54,997 nt of DNA from Secundilactobacillus collinoides DSM 20515 = JCM 1123 (GCF_001435975.1 NZ_AYYR01000112.1:10685-65681), one strand, 5' to 3'. Shown: positions 18,276-29,096, counted from the stretch's first letter. Notes: generated by a model from the sequence alone, not told the origin. Numbers and translations are program-made.

Positions 18276-18746
18276 ATGACCAACGTTTTATTTGTTTGTC
18301 TGGGAAACATTTGTCGTTCCCCAATGGCAGAAGCGCTCTTTAAAAAACTCGTTGCCGACCGCGGACTAAACGACCAATTCAGCATTGAGTCTCGCGCAAC
18401 AAGCAGCGAAGAACAGGGCAACCCACCGCATCCTGGGGCTCGTAAAACAATGAAAGCCCACGGCCTATCGTATGCCGGCATGCACTCTGAACCCATTTCA
18501 GCGGCTGGCTTTGATTGGGCTGACTACATTATCACTATGGATTCGCAAAACATGTTTAATTTGCAACGAATGGCACCATCACAAGCCGACCGAGACAAAA
18601 TTCATCTTTGCATGGATATTCTGCCCGACCATACTGGCGAAGAGATTCCCGATCCATGGTATACCCACCGATTCGAATCAACTTACCAAGCACTTGCCAG
18701 TACGCTTCCCAAGTGGCTCACAGCATTTCAAACGCACGCTGTATGA
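18276..18746 (+). CDS. Low-molecular-weight protein-tyrosine phosphatase
   Basis: This 156-aa protein has the arsenate-reductase/LMW-PTP fold. The catalytic P-loop is CLGNICRS at residues 8-15 (nucleophile Cys8, Arg14), and the acid Asp126 is in DPWYT. Such enzymes dephosphorylate phosphotyrosine or small aryl phosphates, and in Firmicutes they often counter tyrosine kinases of capsule synthesis. No kinase or capsule cluster lies next to it, so the substrate is open. GAAAGGA lies seven bases before the ATG. The gene is monocistronic. Confidence 0.93.
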   Translation: MTNVLFVCLGNICRSPMAEALFKKLVADRGLNDQFSIESRATSSEEQGNPPHPGARKTMKAHGLSYAGMHSEPISAAGFDWADYIITMDSQNMFNLQRMAPSQADRDKIHLCMDILPDHTGEEIPDPWYTHRFESTYQALASTLPKWLTAFQTHAV

Positions 18747-18859
18747 TTCTGAGCCGGAGTTAAGATTATCTAATCACTCTAAATAGTCAAAAAAAAGGAT
18801 CTAAGCACCTCCCAGCTTGTATAGTCTAAACCTGTCACAAATGACTGCTTGCGACTAAA

Positions 18860-18915
18860 TAAGGCACCCTAAACCAAAATTCCAATTCGGAATTTTAGTC
18901 TAGGGTGCCTTACAT
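18860..18915. repeat. Payload-type palindrome without recognisable element flanks
   Basis: The arms TAAGGCACCCTAAAC and GTCTAGGGTGCCTTA pair with one mismatch around an inner perfect palindrome AAAATTCC-AATTC-GGAATTTT. The inner part matches the conserved loop of the element family. It lies downstream of the phosphatase gene and could fold in its mRNA tail. Confidence 0.65.
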
Positions 18916-19042
18916 TTGGGAGCAAAACCGACTTTAGTCCTTGTTTGGGCTGTGCTTAGTTAAGCAATTGATTTTCATAAGTCTTTCTTAGACACCTGAT
19001 CTGGAAAAAACGTCCGGGGAGTATATGGCCTGGTCACCCTTT

Positions 19043-19774
19043 TTAATAACCTTCAAAAACATTATGGTTGTTAAACTTCGCAGCAAAGCCTTTTTGGATG
19101 GCTTTAGGTGCCTTCGCATACGTCATCGTTTTTGTGAGCTTACCACGAATCATCAGCCGACCAGCACCCGTAGCATCACAGGTCACCAGTGTAACAATAT
19201 TTGCTTTGGTCTGATTCACTACATCCACCCGCGTGGCCGCGATGAACGTACGTCTATACACTTTGTATCGGTATATTTTCTTCATGTTGGTCAGGTAGAT
19301 ATTGTCGCCGACCTTCGTTTTGTAGTAAAGCGGGCTGAACAGCACATTCTTCTTGATCATATGATGCCCAGCTAACGGATAGTTACCGTGCCCCATCTTC
19401 TGATTGGCGCGCAACGTACCAGCAGCAAGTGCCAAGGTCGTGTTTGAAACGCCCTTACCGATTGTCAAATGAATCCCCGACTTGGGCACCAGTATCTCAC
19501 CAACAACATGAATCTTCTTTGAGTTCATCCGCGCCTTAGCAACGGTTTGAAAGTTCAGTGATTTTGCACTTCTAAAGTCAAAATTGGCTTTTTTCTTTTC
19601 ATTTTTCTTAACGGACTTGGCAGTGACCTTTGGCTGGTAAGACGTCACCATCCAATTCTTAATTTGTTCGTTAAAAATTAGCCCCAATGAAATGACAATT
19701 AGGACCGCAAACAACGTCCGGTATAGCCACCGTCGCCCTCGTTTTTTTGGTTGTTTCTTTGGTTCTTGATCCAT
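19043..19774 (-). CDS. srtA: Class A sortase
   Basis: This 243-aa transpeptidase cleaves LPxTG-type sorting signals and joins surface proteins to the cell wall. A basic N terminus (KKQPKKRGRRW) and one membrane segment (about 18-35) give the type II topology of class A enzymes. Catalytic residues are His137 in LAGHHM, Cys199 in VTCDATG and Arg210 in RLMIRG. The ATG has GGGGTG eight bases upstream. No LPxTG substrate gene lies nearby, as is normal for a housekeeping sortase. Confidence 0.94.
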   Translation of the reverse strand: MDQEPKKQPKKRGRRWLYRTLFAVLIVISLGLIFNEQIKNWMVTSYQPKVTAKSVKKNEKKKANFDFRSAKSLNFQTVAKARMNSKKIHVVGEILVPKSGIHLTIGKGVSNTTLALAAGTLRANQKMGHGNYPLAGHHMIKKNVLFSPLYYKTKVGDNIYLTNMKKIYRYKVYRRTFIAATRVDVVNQTKANIVTLVTCDATGAGRLMIRGKLTKTMTYAKAPKAIQKGFAAKFNNHNVFEGY

Positions 19775-19904
19775 GTTTGCACCCCATCACTTTCCCATTT
19801 TACGAATCCCATTTCTATGATAGGTATAGTCTACACGGTTTTTGTGTGATTTAAAAGTGGATTGCATTAATGTTTAACTCTGGAAATAAATGGGTTAGTT
19901 CAAA

Positions 19905-19938
19905 TAAAAAACCACCCTCCGAAGAGCGTGGCTTTTTT
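19905..19938. terminator. Terminator between rpmE2 and srtA
   Basis: The minus strand forms GCCACGCTC - TTCG - GAGGGTGGT with one mismatch, followed by T6. A T6 also lies on the plus side. Confidence 0.7.
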
Positions 19939-19948
19939 AATCGCACGT

Positions 19949-20200
19949 TTAGTTGTTTGATAAACCGTACTTCTTGTTGAAACGATCCACAGCACCATCG
20001 GCTTTGTTGAACTTTTGCTTACCGGTGTAGAATGGGTGAGAATCAGAAGAAATTTCAACACGAATCAATGGATAAGTGTTGCCATCTTCCCATTCAACAG
20101 TTTCGTCTGAAGTTGCAGTTGAACCTGATAAGAACTTGAAACCAGTACTTGAGTCTTGGAAGACTACTTCGTGGTAATCTGGATGAATACCTTGCTTCAT
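19949..20200 (-). CDS. rpmE2: 50S ribosomal protein L31 type B
   Basis: This 83-aa protein begins [20 protein letters not shown] and contains [14 protein letters not shown], both hallmarks of L31. It lacks the CxxC pairs of the zinc-containing form, so it is the zinc-free type B (YtiA-like) paralogue. In Bacillus that paralogue replaces the zinc form when zinc is scarce. Here no Zur box is seen at its promoter, so it is probably the constitutive L31. A strong TTGAAA-17-TATAGT promoter serves it alone. Confidence 0.96.
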   Translation of the reverse strand: MKQGIHPDYHEVVFQDSSTGFKFLSGSTATSDETVEWEDGNTYPLIRVEISSDSHPFYTGKQKFNKADGAVDRFNKKYGLSNN

Positions 20201-20267
20201 AATAATACGCTCCTTTGCCCTGGATCATTCACTGAACCAGAGATTGATTTATGTCGTCAACCCTAAC

Positions 20268-20296
20268 ACTATATCATGAACACATAGGGTTTTCAA
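20268..20296 (-). promoter_or_regulatory. Promoter of rpmE2
   Basis: TTGAAA and TATAGT are 17 bases apart on the minus strand, with a TG extension before the -10. Confidence 0.75.
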
Positions 20297-20310
20297 TGCT
20301 AAACTGAATT

Positions 20311-21588
20311 TTACTCAGCAATCTCGGCGGTATCCTCAATCGAAACATCCGCGTTTAGAGCTGTTAATTTTTCAACGATACTGCCGTAACCACGCAAAAT
20401 ATTATCCGCGTTAAGAATCTGTGTTTCTCCTTCAGCCATTAGCGCTGCAATCATTAACGAGGCACCAGCACGGATTTCCCCCGCTTCAACGGTTGCCCCG
20501 GTAAGTGCGTCAGTGTGCTCAACGATAATCATATCGTTTTCGCTACGCACTTTTGCCCCCATTTTTTGTAACTGGGAAATGTGTTTGACCCGCTGCGGGT
20601 AGATCGTGTCAACAATAATACTGCTTCCCTGTGCCTTCAGTAACAAAGGTGTAATGGGTTGTTGCAGATCGGTTGCAAACCCTGGGAATGGCATCGTTTT
20701 AACCTGAATAGCGTTAAGGTCATCGGATTTAGCCACGTATGCTTCATCTTCATCAACCTGCAGTTGCACACCCATTTCCACCAATTTCGCCGTAAACGAC
20801 TCCAAGTGTTCAGGGATAATATTCTTGATTCGAATCCCGTCACCCATTGCAGCAGCAAGGGATAGGAACGTTCCAGCTTCGATTCGGTCAGGAATGATTG
20901 TATGCACATTGGTCGCCTTCAAAGTCGAGACACCCTCGATTCGGATCACATCAGTCCCAGCACCACGAATATGGGCGCCCATGTTATTCAAGAAAGTTGC
21001 AATATCAATAATTTCAGGTTCTTTAGCGGCATTTTCAATCACGGTTGACCCCTGAGCCTTAACAGCTGCAAGAATCGTGTTGATAGTAGCACCAACTGAA
21101 ACGAGATCTAAAAAGATTCGAGCACCATGCAGACCATCACCACTAGTAGTAATGTGAACGGTGCCCTCATTTTCAACAACTTCTGCACCCAACGCTTTGA
21201 AGGCCTTAATGTGCTGGTCAATTGGTCGTGGGCCGATGTTGTCTCCTCCTGGGAACGTCACGGTTGCCCGGCCAAAACGGCCGAGTAAAGCCCCCATAAA
21301 GTAGTATGAAGCCCGCAAGCTCTTGATTGCCTGACTTGGCATTGGTGCTTCAATAATTTCTGTTGGGTCAATTTTTAAGACGCCATCCGCAAAATCCGAA
21401 TGGACGTTCATTGATTTTAAAATCAGCATTAAATTGTGTACATCTAAAATGTCGGGAACCATGTCAAACTTCACTGGCGTATCAGCTAAAATAGCCGCCG
21501 GAATTAAAGCAACTGTACTGTTTTTAGCACCGCCGATGGTCACACTGCCGGACAGGCGATTGCCACCGTGGATTATCATTTTTTTCAT
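20311..21588 (-). CDS. murA: UDP-N-acetylglucosamine 1-carboxyvinyltransferase MurA (Asp at the usual catalytic Cys)
   Basis: This 425-aa enzyme catalyses the first committed step of peptidoglycan synthesis, adding enolpyruvate from PEP to UDP-GlcNAc. Lys22 in GGAKNS, ARPxD-type RPIDQHIK and the duplicated EPSP-synthase-like fold are present. The loop that reads PGGC in E. coli reads PGGDNIG here, placing Asp116 where Cys115 is alkylated by fosfomycin. Known MurA proteins with Asp there are active and fosfomycin-insensitive. AAGGAA lies before the ATG at 21588; a GTG six codons earlier has no ribosome binding site. A second MurA may exist outside the window. Confidence 0.95.
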   Translation of the reverse strand: MKKMIIHGGNRLSGSVTIGGAKNSTVALIPAAILADTPVKFDMVPDILDVHNLMLILKSMNVHSDFADGVLKIDPTEIIEAPMPSQAIKSLRASYYFMGALLGRFGRATVTFPGGDNIGPRPIDQHIKAFKALGAEVVENEGTVHITTSGDGLHGARIFLDLVSVGATINTILAAVKAQGSTVIENAAKEPEIIDIATFLNNMGAHIRGAGTDVIRIEGVSTLKATNVHTIIPDRIEAGTFLSLAAAMGDGIRIKNIIPEHLESFTAKLVEMGVQLQVDEDEAYVAKSDDLNAIQVKTMPFPGFATDLQQPITPLLLKAQGSSIIVDTIYPQRVKHISQLQKMGAKVRSENDMIIVEHTDALTGATVEAGEIRAGASLMIAALMAEGETQILNADNILRGYGSIVEKLTALNADVSIEDTAEIAE

Positions 21589-21629
21589 TACGTAAGTTTC
21601 CTTCACTATTCAAAATCATACTTCGAGTA

Positions 21630-21645
21630 ATCATTATTTAATGAT
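21630..21645. promoter_or_regulatory. 16-base palindrome upstream of murA
   Basis: ATCATT and AATGAT form an inverted repeat about four bases, 42 bases before the murA ATG. A TATGAT -10-like hexamer lies between it and the gene. It may be an operator, but it is AT-rich and could be chance. Confidence 0.25.
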
Positions 21646-21808
21646 AAATAATGTCCGGCAAAATTACAATAGTTTAACGCCATCTCGTTAATTTGTAATA
21701 TTTAAAAGCTACCTATTGTTAGAAATTGGCAGTATTTTTAATCGAATTCTTTTAATTTAGGTTCAATTATGCGCAAGTTGTTATTGAGATAAATAACACT
21801 CCGCAAAA

Positions 21809-21941
21809 AAGGCTGTGACAAAATGCGGTTAAAGACCAGTAAATAAAAGACGCCAACTAAAAGTCCAAATTGGGTTTTTAGTTGGCGCCTTTTTTATTGC
21901 CGGACACACCGTGTTTTATACGTTTAGGCTAGATAAACCAA
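21809..21941 (+). repeat. Nested-palindrome element downstream of pyrG
   Basis: The left flank is degenerate (GTGACAAAATGCGGTTAAAG), the payload arms are GACGCCAACTAAAA and TTTTAGTTGGCGCC, and the inner loop is GTCCAAATTGGG. The right flank ends ACGTTTAGGCTAGATAA. The payload stem shares CCAACTAAAA with the palindrome at 28529-28575. Confidence 0.7.
21843..21895. terminator. Terminator-like payload hairpin after pyrG
   Basis: A stem of about 16 bp is followed by TTTTTTATT on the plus strand and by TCTTTTATTT on the minus strand. It probably ends pyrG transcription. Confidence 0.7.
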
Positions 21942-22014
21942 AATCACAAACCAACAGGTGCAGGCATGTTTATCGGAAAATATAGCCCTCTGTTCCAGTC
22001 TCAAAGTGCCTTAA

Positions 22015-23667
<1,653 letters not shown>

Positions 23668-23675
23668 TCAATAAC

Positions 23676-23759
23676 GAAAAAACTCCCTATTCGTCGTTGG
23701 TTGAATAGGGAGCTTCTATTATTCCGAACAATGGCTCCACAATTCCTTGTGAAGCGCCC
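23676..23759 (-). promoter_or_regulatory. pyrG leader attenuator of the reiterative-transcription type
   Basis: Transcription is predicted to begin at 23759 with GGGCGC, seven bases after the -10. Forty-seven bases on, the hairpin CTCCCTATTC/GAATAGGGAG (23712-23703 with 23692-23683) is followed by TTTTTT. In Bacillus pyrG, low CTP makes polymerase add extra G residues at such a GGGC start, and the poly-G pairs with the CUCCC arm to block the terminator. All three parts are present here. Confidence 0.85.
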
Positions 23760-23766
23760 AAACGAT

Positions 23767-23795
23767 ATATTACCTGTTTTCCAGAAATTCGTCAA
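23767..23795 (-). promoter_or_regulatory. Promoter of pyrG
   Basis: TTGACG and TAATAT are separated by exactly 17 bases on the minus strand and point at the GGGC start at 23759. Confidence 0.85.
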
Positions 23796-23809
23796 GGCAA
23801 AAGTTCGAA

Positions 23810-24457
23810 TTACTTATTTTCTTCATCGTCATCTTCATCATTGAAGTCGTCATCGTCTTCATCAAATTCAGACAACTGACCTTCGATACCGTCTGGCATA
23901 CTATCTTCGGAATCATCACCGTCGTCACTACCGTCATCGATATCAGCTAAGTCTGACTTGTACTTGCCAAGTTCCTTGGTGTCCTCGTCTGCTTCGCTAT
24001 CGTCTTCATCGTCATCGTAATCAGAGTCGAGATCTTCGTCATCAACATCGACATCGTCTTGATCTTCAGGATCATCGTCGTCGTAATCGATCACGTCATC
24101 ATCGTCTGAAGAATCTGCCAAGAAGGCGTTAACCTTCCGGCGTTTCTTTGCCTTTGGGTGATCCTCGTCATCCTCAGCACCGATCGTTGCTTCATCGATC
24201 GATTCAAATGGATACCAGGTCCGTAAACCCCAGAGGTTATCACCTAACGAAATGAAACTACCATCAATGTTCAAGTCCGTGTAAAATTGAGAAAGTCGTT
24301 CCCGAATTTCTTTATCAGAATCGCCGAGGTACTTTTGAACCTCGTTAGCTAAATCTGCAAACGGCATAACATCCCCGCGTTGTGCGAGAATAGCGTGAGC
24401 TACTTCAATCATCGATAATTCGCTTTTGTTTTGGCCTTCTAAGACTTTTAATTCCAA
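23810..24457 (-). CDS. rpoE: DNA-directed RNA polymerase delta subunit
   Basis: This 215-aa protein has an N-terminal HARE-HTH domain ([20 protein letters not shown] to about residue 85, including [10 protein letters not shown]). A very acidic Asp/Glu-rich disordered tail, with long D/E runs, fills the rest. Delta is found only in Firmicutes and speeds RNA polymerase recycling and response to initiating NTPs. I chose the TTG at 24457, about 12 bases after GAAGGGA, because the conserved region starts there. A GTG seven codons upstream has no ribosome binding site. The tail, repetitive in GAT/GAC codons, is prone to length variation. Confidence 0.9.
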   Translation of the reverse strand: MELKVLEGQNKSELSMIEVAHAILAQRGDVMPFADLANEVQKYLGDSDKEIRERLSQFYTDLNIDGSFISLGDNLWGLRTWYPFESIDEATIGAEDDEDHPKAKKRRKVNAFLADSSDDDDVIDYDDDDPEDQDDVDVDDEDLDSDYDDDEDDSEADEDTKELGKYKSDLADIDDGSDDGDDSEDSMPDGIEGQLSEFDEDDDDFNDEDDDEENK

Positions 24458-24490
24458 ACTGGCGCACGTCCCTTCCACAGTCTACGAACA

Positions 24491-24519
24491 ACTATACTAG
24501 ACTAAACGGTAAATTGCAA
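24491..24519 (-). promoter_or_regulatory. Promoter of rpoE
   Basis: TTGCAA and TATAGT are 17 bases apart on the minus strand. The -35 lies inside the 3' end of the DUF1934 gene. Confidence 0.7.
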
Positions 24520-24945
24520 TCTAATCTCGTAATTTCCTAATAATTCTTGGCCAGCGTACAACTGATAGTCGATTGACGCATTGCCGCCAAATGGGCGCTG
24601 CGTGAAGTCAGCCTTCAACTGTGGCGTAACCGTTTCAATTGGGATGATCCCATACGGTGTGCGATATTGCGCCGAGATACGTTTACCGGCACTAAAATGC
24701 AAGCGAACGCGATTCTCGCCGCGTCGCGTCAACGATACGTCACCATCACCCATAAATTTAATGGTTACAGGGACATCTGCGCCCTGGCCATCTTCTTGAG
24801 GTTCGGCGTATCGTAAATATATTGTGTCACCGATCTGCACAATTTGACCCGCAACGTCAATGACATAGTCTGACGATTCACCGTTTTGAACCGTGTGGGT
24901 CTCCAAGTGAATGCCAACTGGGATACTGGTTGACAAATCATCCAT
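24502..24945 (-). CDS. DUF1934 (YwiB-like) beta-barrel protein
   Basis: This 147-aa protein is all-beta in appearance, with short alternating strands (VTIKFMGDGDVSLTRRG, YGIIPIETVTPQL) and a C terminus NYEIRLQF. It fits DUF1934, a small calycin-like barrel family of unknown function. That family is found next to argS and rpoE in Firmicutes. The ATG at 24945 is chosen because AAGGG lies five bases upstream. An ATG six codons earlier lacks a ribosome binding site. argS, often the next gene, is not present here. No function is proposed. Confidence 0.8.
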   Translation of the reverse strand: MDDLSTSIPVGIHLETHTVQNGESSDYVIDVAGQIVQIGDTIYLRYAEPQEDGQGADVPVTIKFMGDGDVSLTRRGENRVRLHFSAGKRISAQYRTPYGIIPIETVTPQLKADFTQRPFGGNASIDYQLYAGQELLGNYEIRLQFTV

Positions 24946-24978
24946 ACTAACCCTTCCCTTCATTCACAACATTACTTC

Positions 24979-24984
24979 ATTATA
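24979..24984 (-). promoter_or_regulatory. -10 element of the DUF1934 gene
   Basis: A perfect TATAAT on the minus strand lies 33 bases before the ATG. The -35 is poor. Confidence 0.4.
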
Positions 24985-25329
24985 ACGTTTTTTTATGATT
25001 TTCGCACGAATTTGAGATTGCGTAAATGCGCGTTTGTTTTTGCAGACATCCTATAACCTCGTCTCAAGCGAATTTTGACGGCAACAGTTAAAAGATTTCA
25101 GACTGACTAAATAATTTGCGTCAGCTTTAGTCGCTGCCGCTTAAATAATCGCGTGCAATTTCGCCGATAGGAATTATGGACTGAATTGCAACACTCACCT
25201 CCAGATGGCGCCGCTCACTGTTAGTGCCATGCAAATATGTCCTGGTGACAGCCACCCGCTGCCCTAAACAAATTTGGCGCCGTTCTTTTACCGTCCTGCT
25301 GGGTGGTGGAAATTTGGTCCAGTCCACCA
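24985..25329. other. Gene-free stretch between DUF1934 and lipL genes
   Basis: No gene is supported. A 66-codon minus-strand ORF (25127-25327) begins with GTG but has no ribosome binding site and no recognisable family. No strong hairpin with a T tract is seen. Confidence 0.4.
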
Positions 25330-25358
25330 GTGACGCGGTTGCCTGATTCCGCTATAAT
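25330..25358 (+). promoter_or_regulatory. Promoter of lipL operon
   Basis: GTGACG and a perfect TATAAT (25353-25358) are 17 bases apart, 38 bases before the lipL ATG. Confidence 0.6.
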
Positions 25359-25396
25359 GGTAGTAGTTTGGTATTCTTCGAGACGAGGTATCCATC

Positions 25397-26218
25397 ATGA
25401 AAGCACAATTACCATTTTCAACGATTCAACTTTTAGATACACCCTTGACCACTGAGCAGAAGTTGGCGTCATTTGGGCTAACAAACACCTTGCTAAACGT
25501 CACGTCAGATATTAACGTCCCCTTGATCCATTTTTGGACGTTGCCGCCGACCCTCATTTTAGGCTTGAAAGACCGGCATTTATTCGATCTTCCGGCGGGT
25601 TTAGCAAAGGTCACGCAAAGCGGTTACGATCATTTTTTGCGAAATTCCGGCGGCCTTGCCGTAGTTAGTGACGGTGGGATCTTAAACGTCTCACTGTTTG
25701 TACCGCAAACGACGAAGCGATTTTCCGTCGATGAGGGGTATGAACTCATGAAGTCCCTGATTCACCTCACTTTTCCAACCCTCACTATTGAGAGCTATGA
25801 AATCACCCGATCCTACTGTCCCGGCGACTATGATCTCAGTGTTGACGGGAAAAAGATTGCCGGTATTTCACAGCGTCGAAACGCTAACGCACTGGTCGTT
25901 ATGGCGTACATCAGTGTCACTGGCGACCAACAGTTCCGGGGTCGCATGGTACGCGATTTCTACGAGACCGGACTAGCAGATCAGCCAAACGACTGGGATT
26001 TTCCAGACGTTGACCCAGCATCAATGATCAATGTTGCTGATGCCATGCACCAGCCACTGACTGTCGCTGAAGTCAAAAGCGCGATGGTCAACGCTCTGCA
26101 ACAAGATCACTTTGACATTGACACGACATCCTTGCCACAACGCTTGACAACGTCTGACTTTCAAACGCAGTACACCAAGGAACTAGCAAAAATAAACAAG
26201 CGCCAAGTCGGCATTTAA
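25397..26218 (+). CDS. lipL: Octanoyl-[GcvH]:protein N-octanoyltransferase-like (LipL, BPL/LplA/LipB fold)
   Basis: This 273-aa protein has the lipoate/biotin ligase fold: RNSGGLAVVSDGGILNVSL (82-100) and GKKIAGISQRR (151-161). Cys141 in SYCPGDYDLS matches the catalytic cysteine of Bacillus LipL (YwfL), which moves octanoyl or lipoyl groups from GcvH to E2 subunits. This separates it from LplA-type ligases, which lack that Cys. No GcvH or E2 gene is in the window. GAGGT lies nine bases before the ATG. It is the first gene of a three-gene plus-strand unit. Confidence 0.85.
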   Translation: MKAQLPFSTIQLLDTPLTTEQKLASFGLTNTLLNVTSDINVPLIHFWTLPPTLILGLKDRHLFDLPAGLAKVTQSGYDHFLRNSGGLAVVSDGGILNVSLFVPQTTKRFSVDEGYELMKSLIHLTFPTLTIESYEITRSYCPGDYDLSVDGKKIAGISQRRNANALVVMAYISVTGDQQFRGRMVRDFYETGLADQPNDWDFPDVDPASMINVADAMHQPLTVAEVKSAMVNALQQDHFDIDTTSLPQRLTTSDFQTQYTKELAKINKRQVGI

Positions 26219-26244
26219 TCATTTTCAACAAAGGAGGCCTTGTA

Positions 26245-27597
26245 TTGGCCTATCGAGACGAACGGCTCCCCCGAGAAAAAGTTTTTCGGGATCCAGTTCA
26301 TAACTATATTTACGTCCAGCACCAGGTCATTTTAGACTTGATCAACACCCGCGAGTTTCAGCGTCTGCGCCGAATCAAGCAGCTGGGTACCGCTTCAATG
26401 GTGTTCCACGGTGCCGAACACACCCGTTTTACCCATTCACTGGGCGTTTACGAAATCACCCGACAAATCTGCGATAATTTTAAGCGCAACTACCCGACCC
26501 AAACCGAGGGCGACGGGTTGTGGGATGATGATAAAGAACGGCTGGTCGCCCTCTGCGCGGCGTTATTGCACGACATTGGCCACGGCCCCTATAGCCATAC
26601 ATTTGAGCACATCTTCGGCACCGACCATGAAGCCATCACAGCTGAAATTCTGACTTCACCCGAAACCGAAGTCAATCAGGTACTTCGCGCTGTTAGTCCA
26701 GAATTTCCTGAACAAGTGGCCTCCGTCATCAAAAAGACTTACCCGAATCCCCAAGTCGTCCAAATGATCTCCAGCCAAATCGATGCCGACCGGATGGACT
26801 ACCTATTGCGGGACGCCTACCACACCGGCACCAAGTATGGCACGTTTGACCTCACCCGGATTCTGCGGGTCATGCGCCCTTATCGTGATGGCATCGCCTT
26901 TCAGATCAGCGGCATGCACGCGGTAGAAGACTACATCATGAGTCGTTTCCAAATGTATCAACAAATTTACTTTCACCCAACTTCCCGGTCAATGGAAGTG
27001 ATTCTGAATCACCTGCTGCTGCGCGCACGCGAGTACTATGCAACTGCCGACAATGCCAATGAAATTGCGGCCCCATACTTACTATTTCCGTTTTTTAAAC
27101 ACCAGTTTAATTTAGACGATTATCTGCTGCTCGACGACGGTACCTTAACCACCTACTTTGCACACTGGCGTCAATCAAACGATTCCATTTTAAGCGACTT
27201 GTCACACCGCTTTTTGGACCGTAAACCGCTGAAATCCGTCATCTACACAAAGCAAACAGAACACGAACTGCCAGCCCTTCGCGACCTCATTGAAAAGGCC
27301 GGCTTTAATGCCAAGTATTACACGGCAACGAACAACAGCTATGACCTGCCCTACGACGCCTATGATCCAAAGATGAAAAAGCCGCTCACGCAAATTGAAC
27401 TCATGCAAGAGGATGGCAATCTAGTCGAACTGTCGTCAGTAAGCGCCCTAGTTAATGCGATCACCGGTAAATTTTCTGGTGATCAGCGTTTCTTCTTCCC
27501 ACGTGAAATGCTGCAAAATAATGCCGCTGATACGGACCTGTTTAATCCGATTTATCAAGCTTTTCAACAACACATCCACAACGACACTTTGATCTGA
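26245..27597 (+). CDS. HD-domain phosphohydrolase (YwfO-like dNTPase family)
   Basis: This 450-aa protein belongs to the dGTPase/SAMHD1-like HD family. [10 protein letters not shown] is near the N terminus. The metal-binding residues follow in [28 protein letters not shown] and [18 protein letters not shown]. Enterococcal and Bacillus relatives hydrolyse dNTPs to deoxynucleosides and triphosphate, often under dGTP control. It starts with TTG, seven bases after a perfect AAAGGAGG, and begins 26 bases after lipL. The same pairing with a lipL gene is found in Bacillus. Activity here is inferred from the family. Confidence 0.9.
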   Translation: MAYRDERLPREKVFRDPVHNYIYVQHQVILDLINTREFQRLRRIKQLGTASMVFHGAEHTRFTHSLGVYEITRQICDNFKRNYPTQTEGDGLWDDDKERLVALCAALLHDIGHGPYSHTFEHIFGTDHEAITAEILTSPETEVNQVLRAVSPEFPEQVASVIKKTYPNPQVVQMISSQIDADRMDYLLRDAYHTGTKYGTFDLTRILRVMRPYRDGIAFQISGMHAVEDYIMSRFQMYQQIYFHPTSRSMEVILNHLLLRAREYYATADNANEIAAPYLLFPFFKHQFNLDDYLLLDDGTLTTYFAHWRQSNDSILSDLSHRFLDRKPLKSVIYTKQTEHELPALRDLIEKAGFNAKYYTATNNSYDLPYDAYDPKMKKPLTQIELMQEDGNLVELSSVSALVNAITGKFSGDQRFFFPREMLQNNAADTDLFNPIYQAFQQHIHNDTLI

Positions 27598-27614
27598 TCA
27601 TAAAGGAGAATTTC

Positions 27615-28421
27615 ATGACTATTAAATTGATTGCAATCGACATTGACGGCACCTTGGTTGATTCACAAAAAGCACTGCACCAAACCACGATTGACACCAT
27701 CACAAAAGCCCGTGAAGCAGGCATCAAAATTGTATTATGTACCGGACGCCCGCTTACCGGCGTGCACCAATACCTGGAACCGTTGCACATTGAGGGCGAT
27801 GACCAATACGTCGTGACCTTCAATGGGAGTTTAGCGCAGTCGGTATCCGGTAACATTCTTGTCAATCACAACATCAGTACCGAGGACTACATCGATCTTG
27901 AAAGTCTTGCGCGTAAAATGAACGTTCATTTCCATATGGAAACCAAAAACTTCATCTACACGGCTAACCGCGACATCAGCGGCTACACCATTGCCGAAAG
28001 TTTCCTAGTGCGCATGCCGATTCGTTATCGGACGCCTGAAGAAATCACTGACGAACTGACCATTGCTAAGGGGATGTTTGTTGATACGCCAGAAATTCTT
28101 TCTAAGTTCGTTGCTGACTTCCCGCAATCTTATAAGGACCGATTCTACGTTGTTCAAAGTGAACCCTACTTCTTTGAAGCCATGAACAAAAAAGCCAGCA
28201 AGGGCAACGCCATCAAAGAATTAGCTGAAAAGCTCGGCATCGCGCAAGATGAAGTAATGGCCATCGGTGACCAAGGCAATGACCTGACCATGGTAAAATA
28301 CGCCGGAACCGGTGTGGCTATGGGCAACGCAATTGATGATGTAAAAGCTAACGCCCAGTTTATTACAAAGACAAACGATGAAGACGGCGTGGCCTTTGCC
28401 ATTGAGAAATTCGCGCTGTAA
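27615..28421 (+). CDS. HAD-superfamily Cof-type sugar-phosphate phosphatase
   Basis: This 268-aa protein is a Cof/YidA-type HAD phosphatase. Motif I is [12 protein letters not shown] (Asp nucleophile in DIDGT), motif II is CTGRPL, and motif IV is [24 protein letters not shown]2-type cap lies between (about 85-190). Such enzymes act on sugar phosphates, PLP or FMN with low specificity, so the substrate is not predicted. AAGGAG lies seven bases before the ATG, and the gene follows the HD gene by 17 bases, so the two are cotranscribed. Confidence 0.9.
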   Translation: MTIKLIAIDIDGTLVDSQKALHQTTIDTITKAREAGIKIVLCTGRPLTGVHQYLEPLHIEGDDQYVVTFNGSLAQSVSGNILVNHNISTEDYIDLESLARKMNVHFHMETKNFIYTANRDISGYTIAESFLVRMPIRYRTPEEITDELTIAKGMFVDTPEILSKFVADFPQSYKDRFYVVQSEPYFFEAMNKKASKGNAIKELAEKLGIAQDEVMAIGDQGNDLTMVKYAGTGVAMGNAIDDVKANAQFITKTNDEDGVAFAIEKFAL

Positions 28422-28528
28422 TCACACTTAAGCCAAAAGCCCTGTGACAATATCCATATTATCCACAAACCGGCCCGATACTTTTACTTGAGTGGTGCCG
28501 ATTTATCAAACGGCTGCTTCTGACTATA

Positions 28529-28575
28529 AAGAGACCCCAACTAAAACCCATGCAGGGTTTTAGTTGGGGTCTCTT
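28529..28575. repeat. 21-bp perfect hairpin of the payload type
   Basis: The two arms (28529-28549 and 28555-28575), carrying GACCCCAACTAAAACCC and its exact complement, enclose the loop ATGCA. There is no T tract on either side, so a simple terminator is doubtful. The stem shares CCAACTAAAA with the payload at 21843-21895. Confidence 0.75.
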
Positions 28576-28745
28576 GTCTACAATTAGGTCAAACCACCAG
28601 AAATTCAAAAACACATGCTCTTAGCAACTGAATGAAATGCGTCTAAAAGACAGCCATTCAGGCTTTTAATTGTCACGATTTCTTATAAACACACTATTTC
28701 TTATAAACAAACGAAATCTAAGAAACTGAGACCAGAACGCTCGCT
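28576..28745. other. Short gene-free stretch after the HAD gene
   Basis: Apart from the hairpin just before it I see only a short direct repeat, ATTTCTTATAAACA/CTATTTCTTATAAACA, near 28678-28710. No gene or T-tract hairpin is seen. Confidence 0.4.
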
Positions 28746-29096
28746 TTATAGGGTGACAACAATCCCCAGCACAATCAACGTAATACTGACAATGAGACAG
28801 AAGCGCGCGTATTTATTCACGACAATTGGCCCATTTTTAACTGTTGCAACGTTACGAACTGAAATTTTTTCTTCTGGCAGCGGATCTTCGTTCTTGTGTC
28901 GGCGTCGACGCCAACCAGCAAACATGTGTCCTTTTTCAATGATGAAAAAGGCTGCACCAATGAGGAAAACAAGCCCAATCATAAACCAAAAATTGGCTAC
29001 TTTAACCAGTGATGTAAAGGGTACGGCTACCAGTCCAATGACGAGAATGGCAGCTAAGGTCGTTAAGGCCCATCTATTTTGTTTGAGTTTTGACAA
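28746..29096 (-). CDS. DUF3899-type small membrane protein
   Basis: This 116-aa protein has about three membrane segments: LAAILVIGLVAVPF, FWFMIGLVFLIGAAFFII and a C-terminal LIVSITLIVLGIVV. A basic cytoplasmic loop (GWRRRRHKNEDP) lies between. The layout fits DUF3899, a family of unknown function in lactobacilli. I chose the TTG at 29096, preceded by GGATGAG. The longer reading frame starts inside a repeat copy and lacks a ribosome binding site. A TGC-TACACT extended -10 lies just upstream. Confidence 0.65.
   Translation of the reverse strand: MSKLKQNRWALTTLAAILVIGLVAVPFTSLVKVANFWFMIGLVFLIGAAFFIIEKGHMFAGWRRRRHKNEDPLPEEKISVRNVATVKNGPIVVNKYARFCLIVSITLIVLGIVVTL

Noticed and set aside
25127-25327. 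66-codon minus-strand ORF between DUF1934 and lipL genes
   Set aside because: It starts with GTG, has no ribosome binding site, shows no recognisable motif, and lies next to the lipL promoter.
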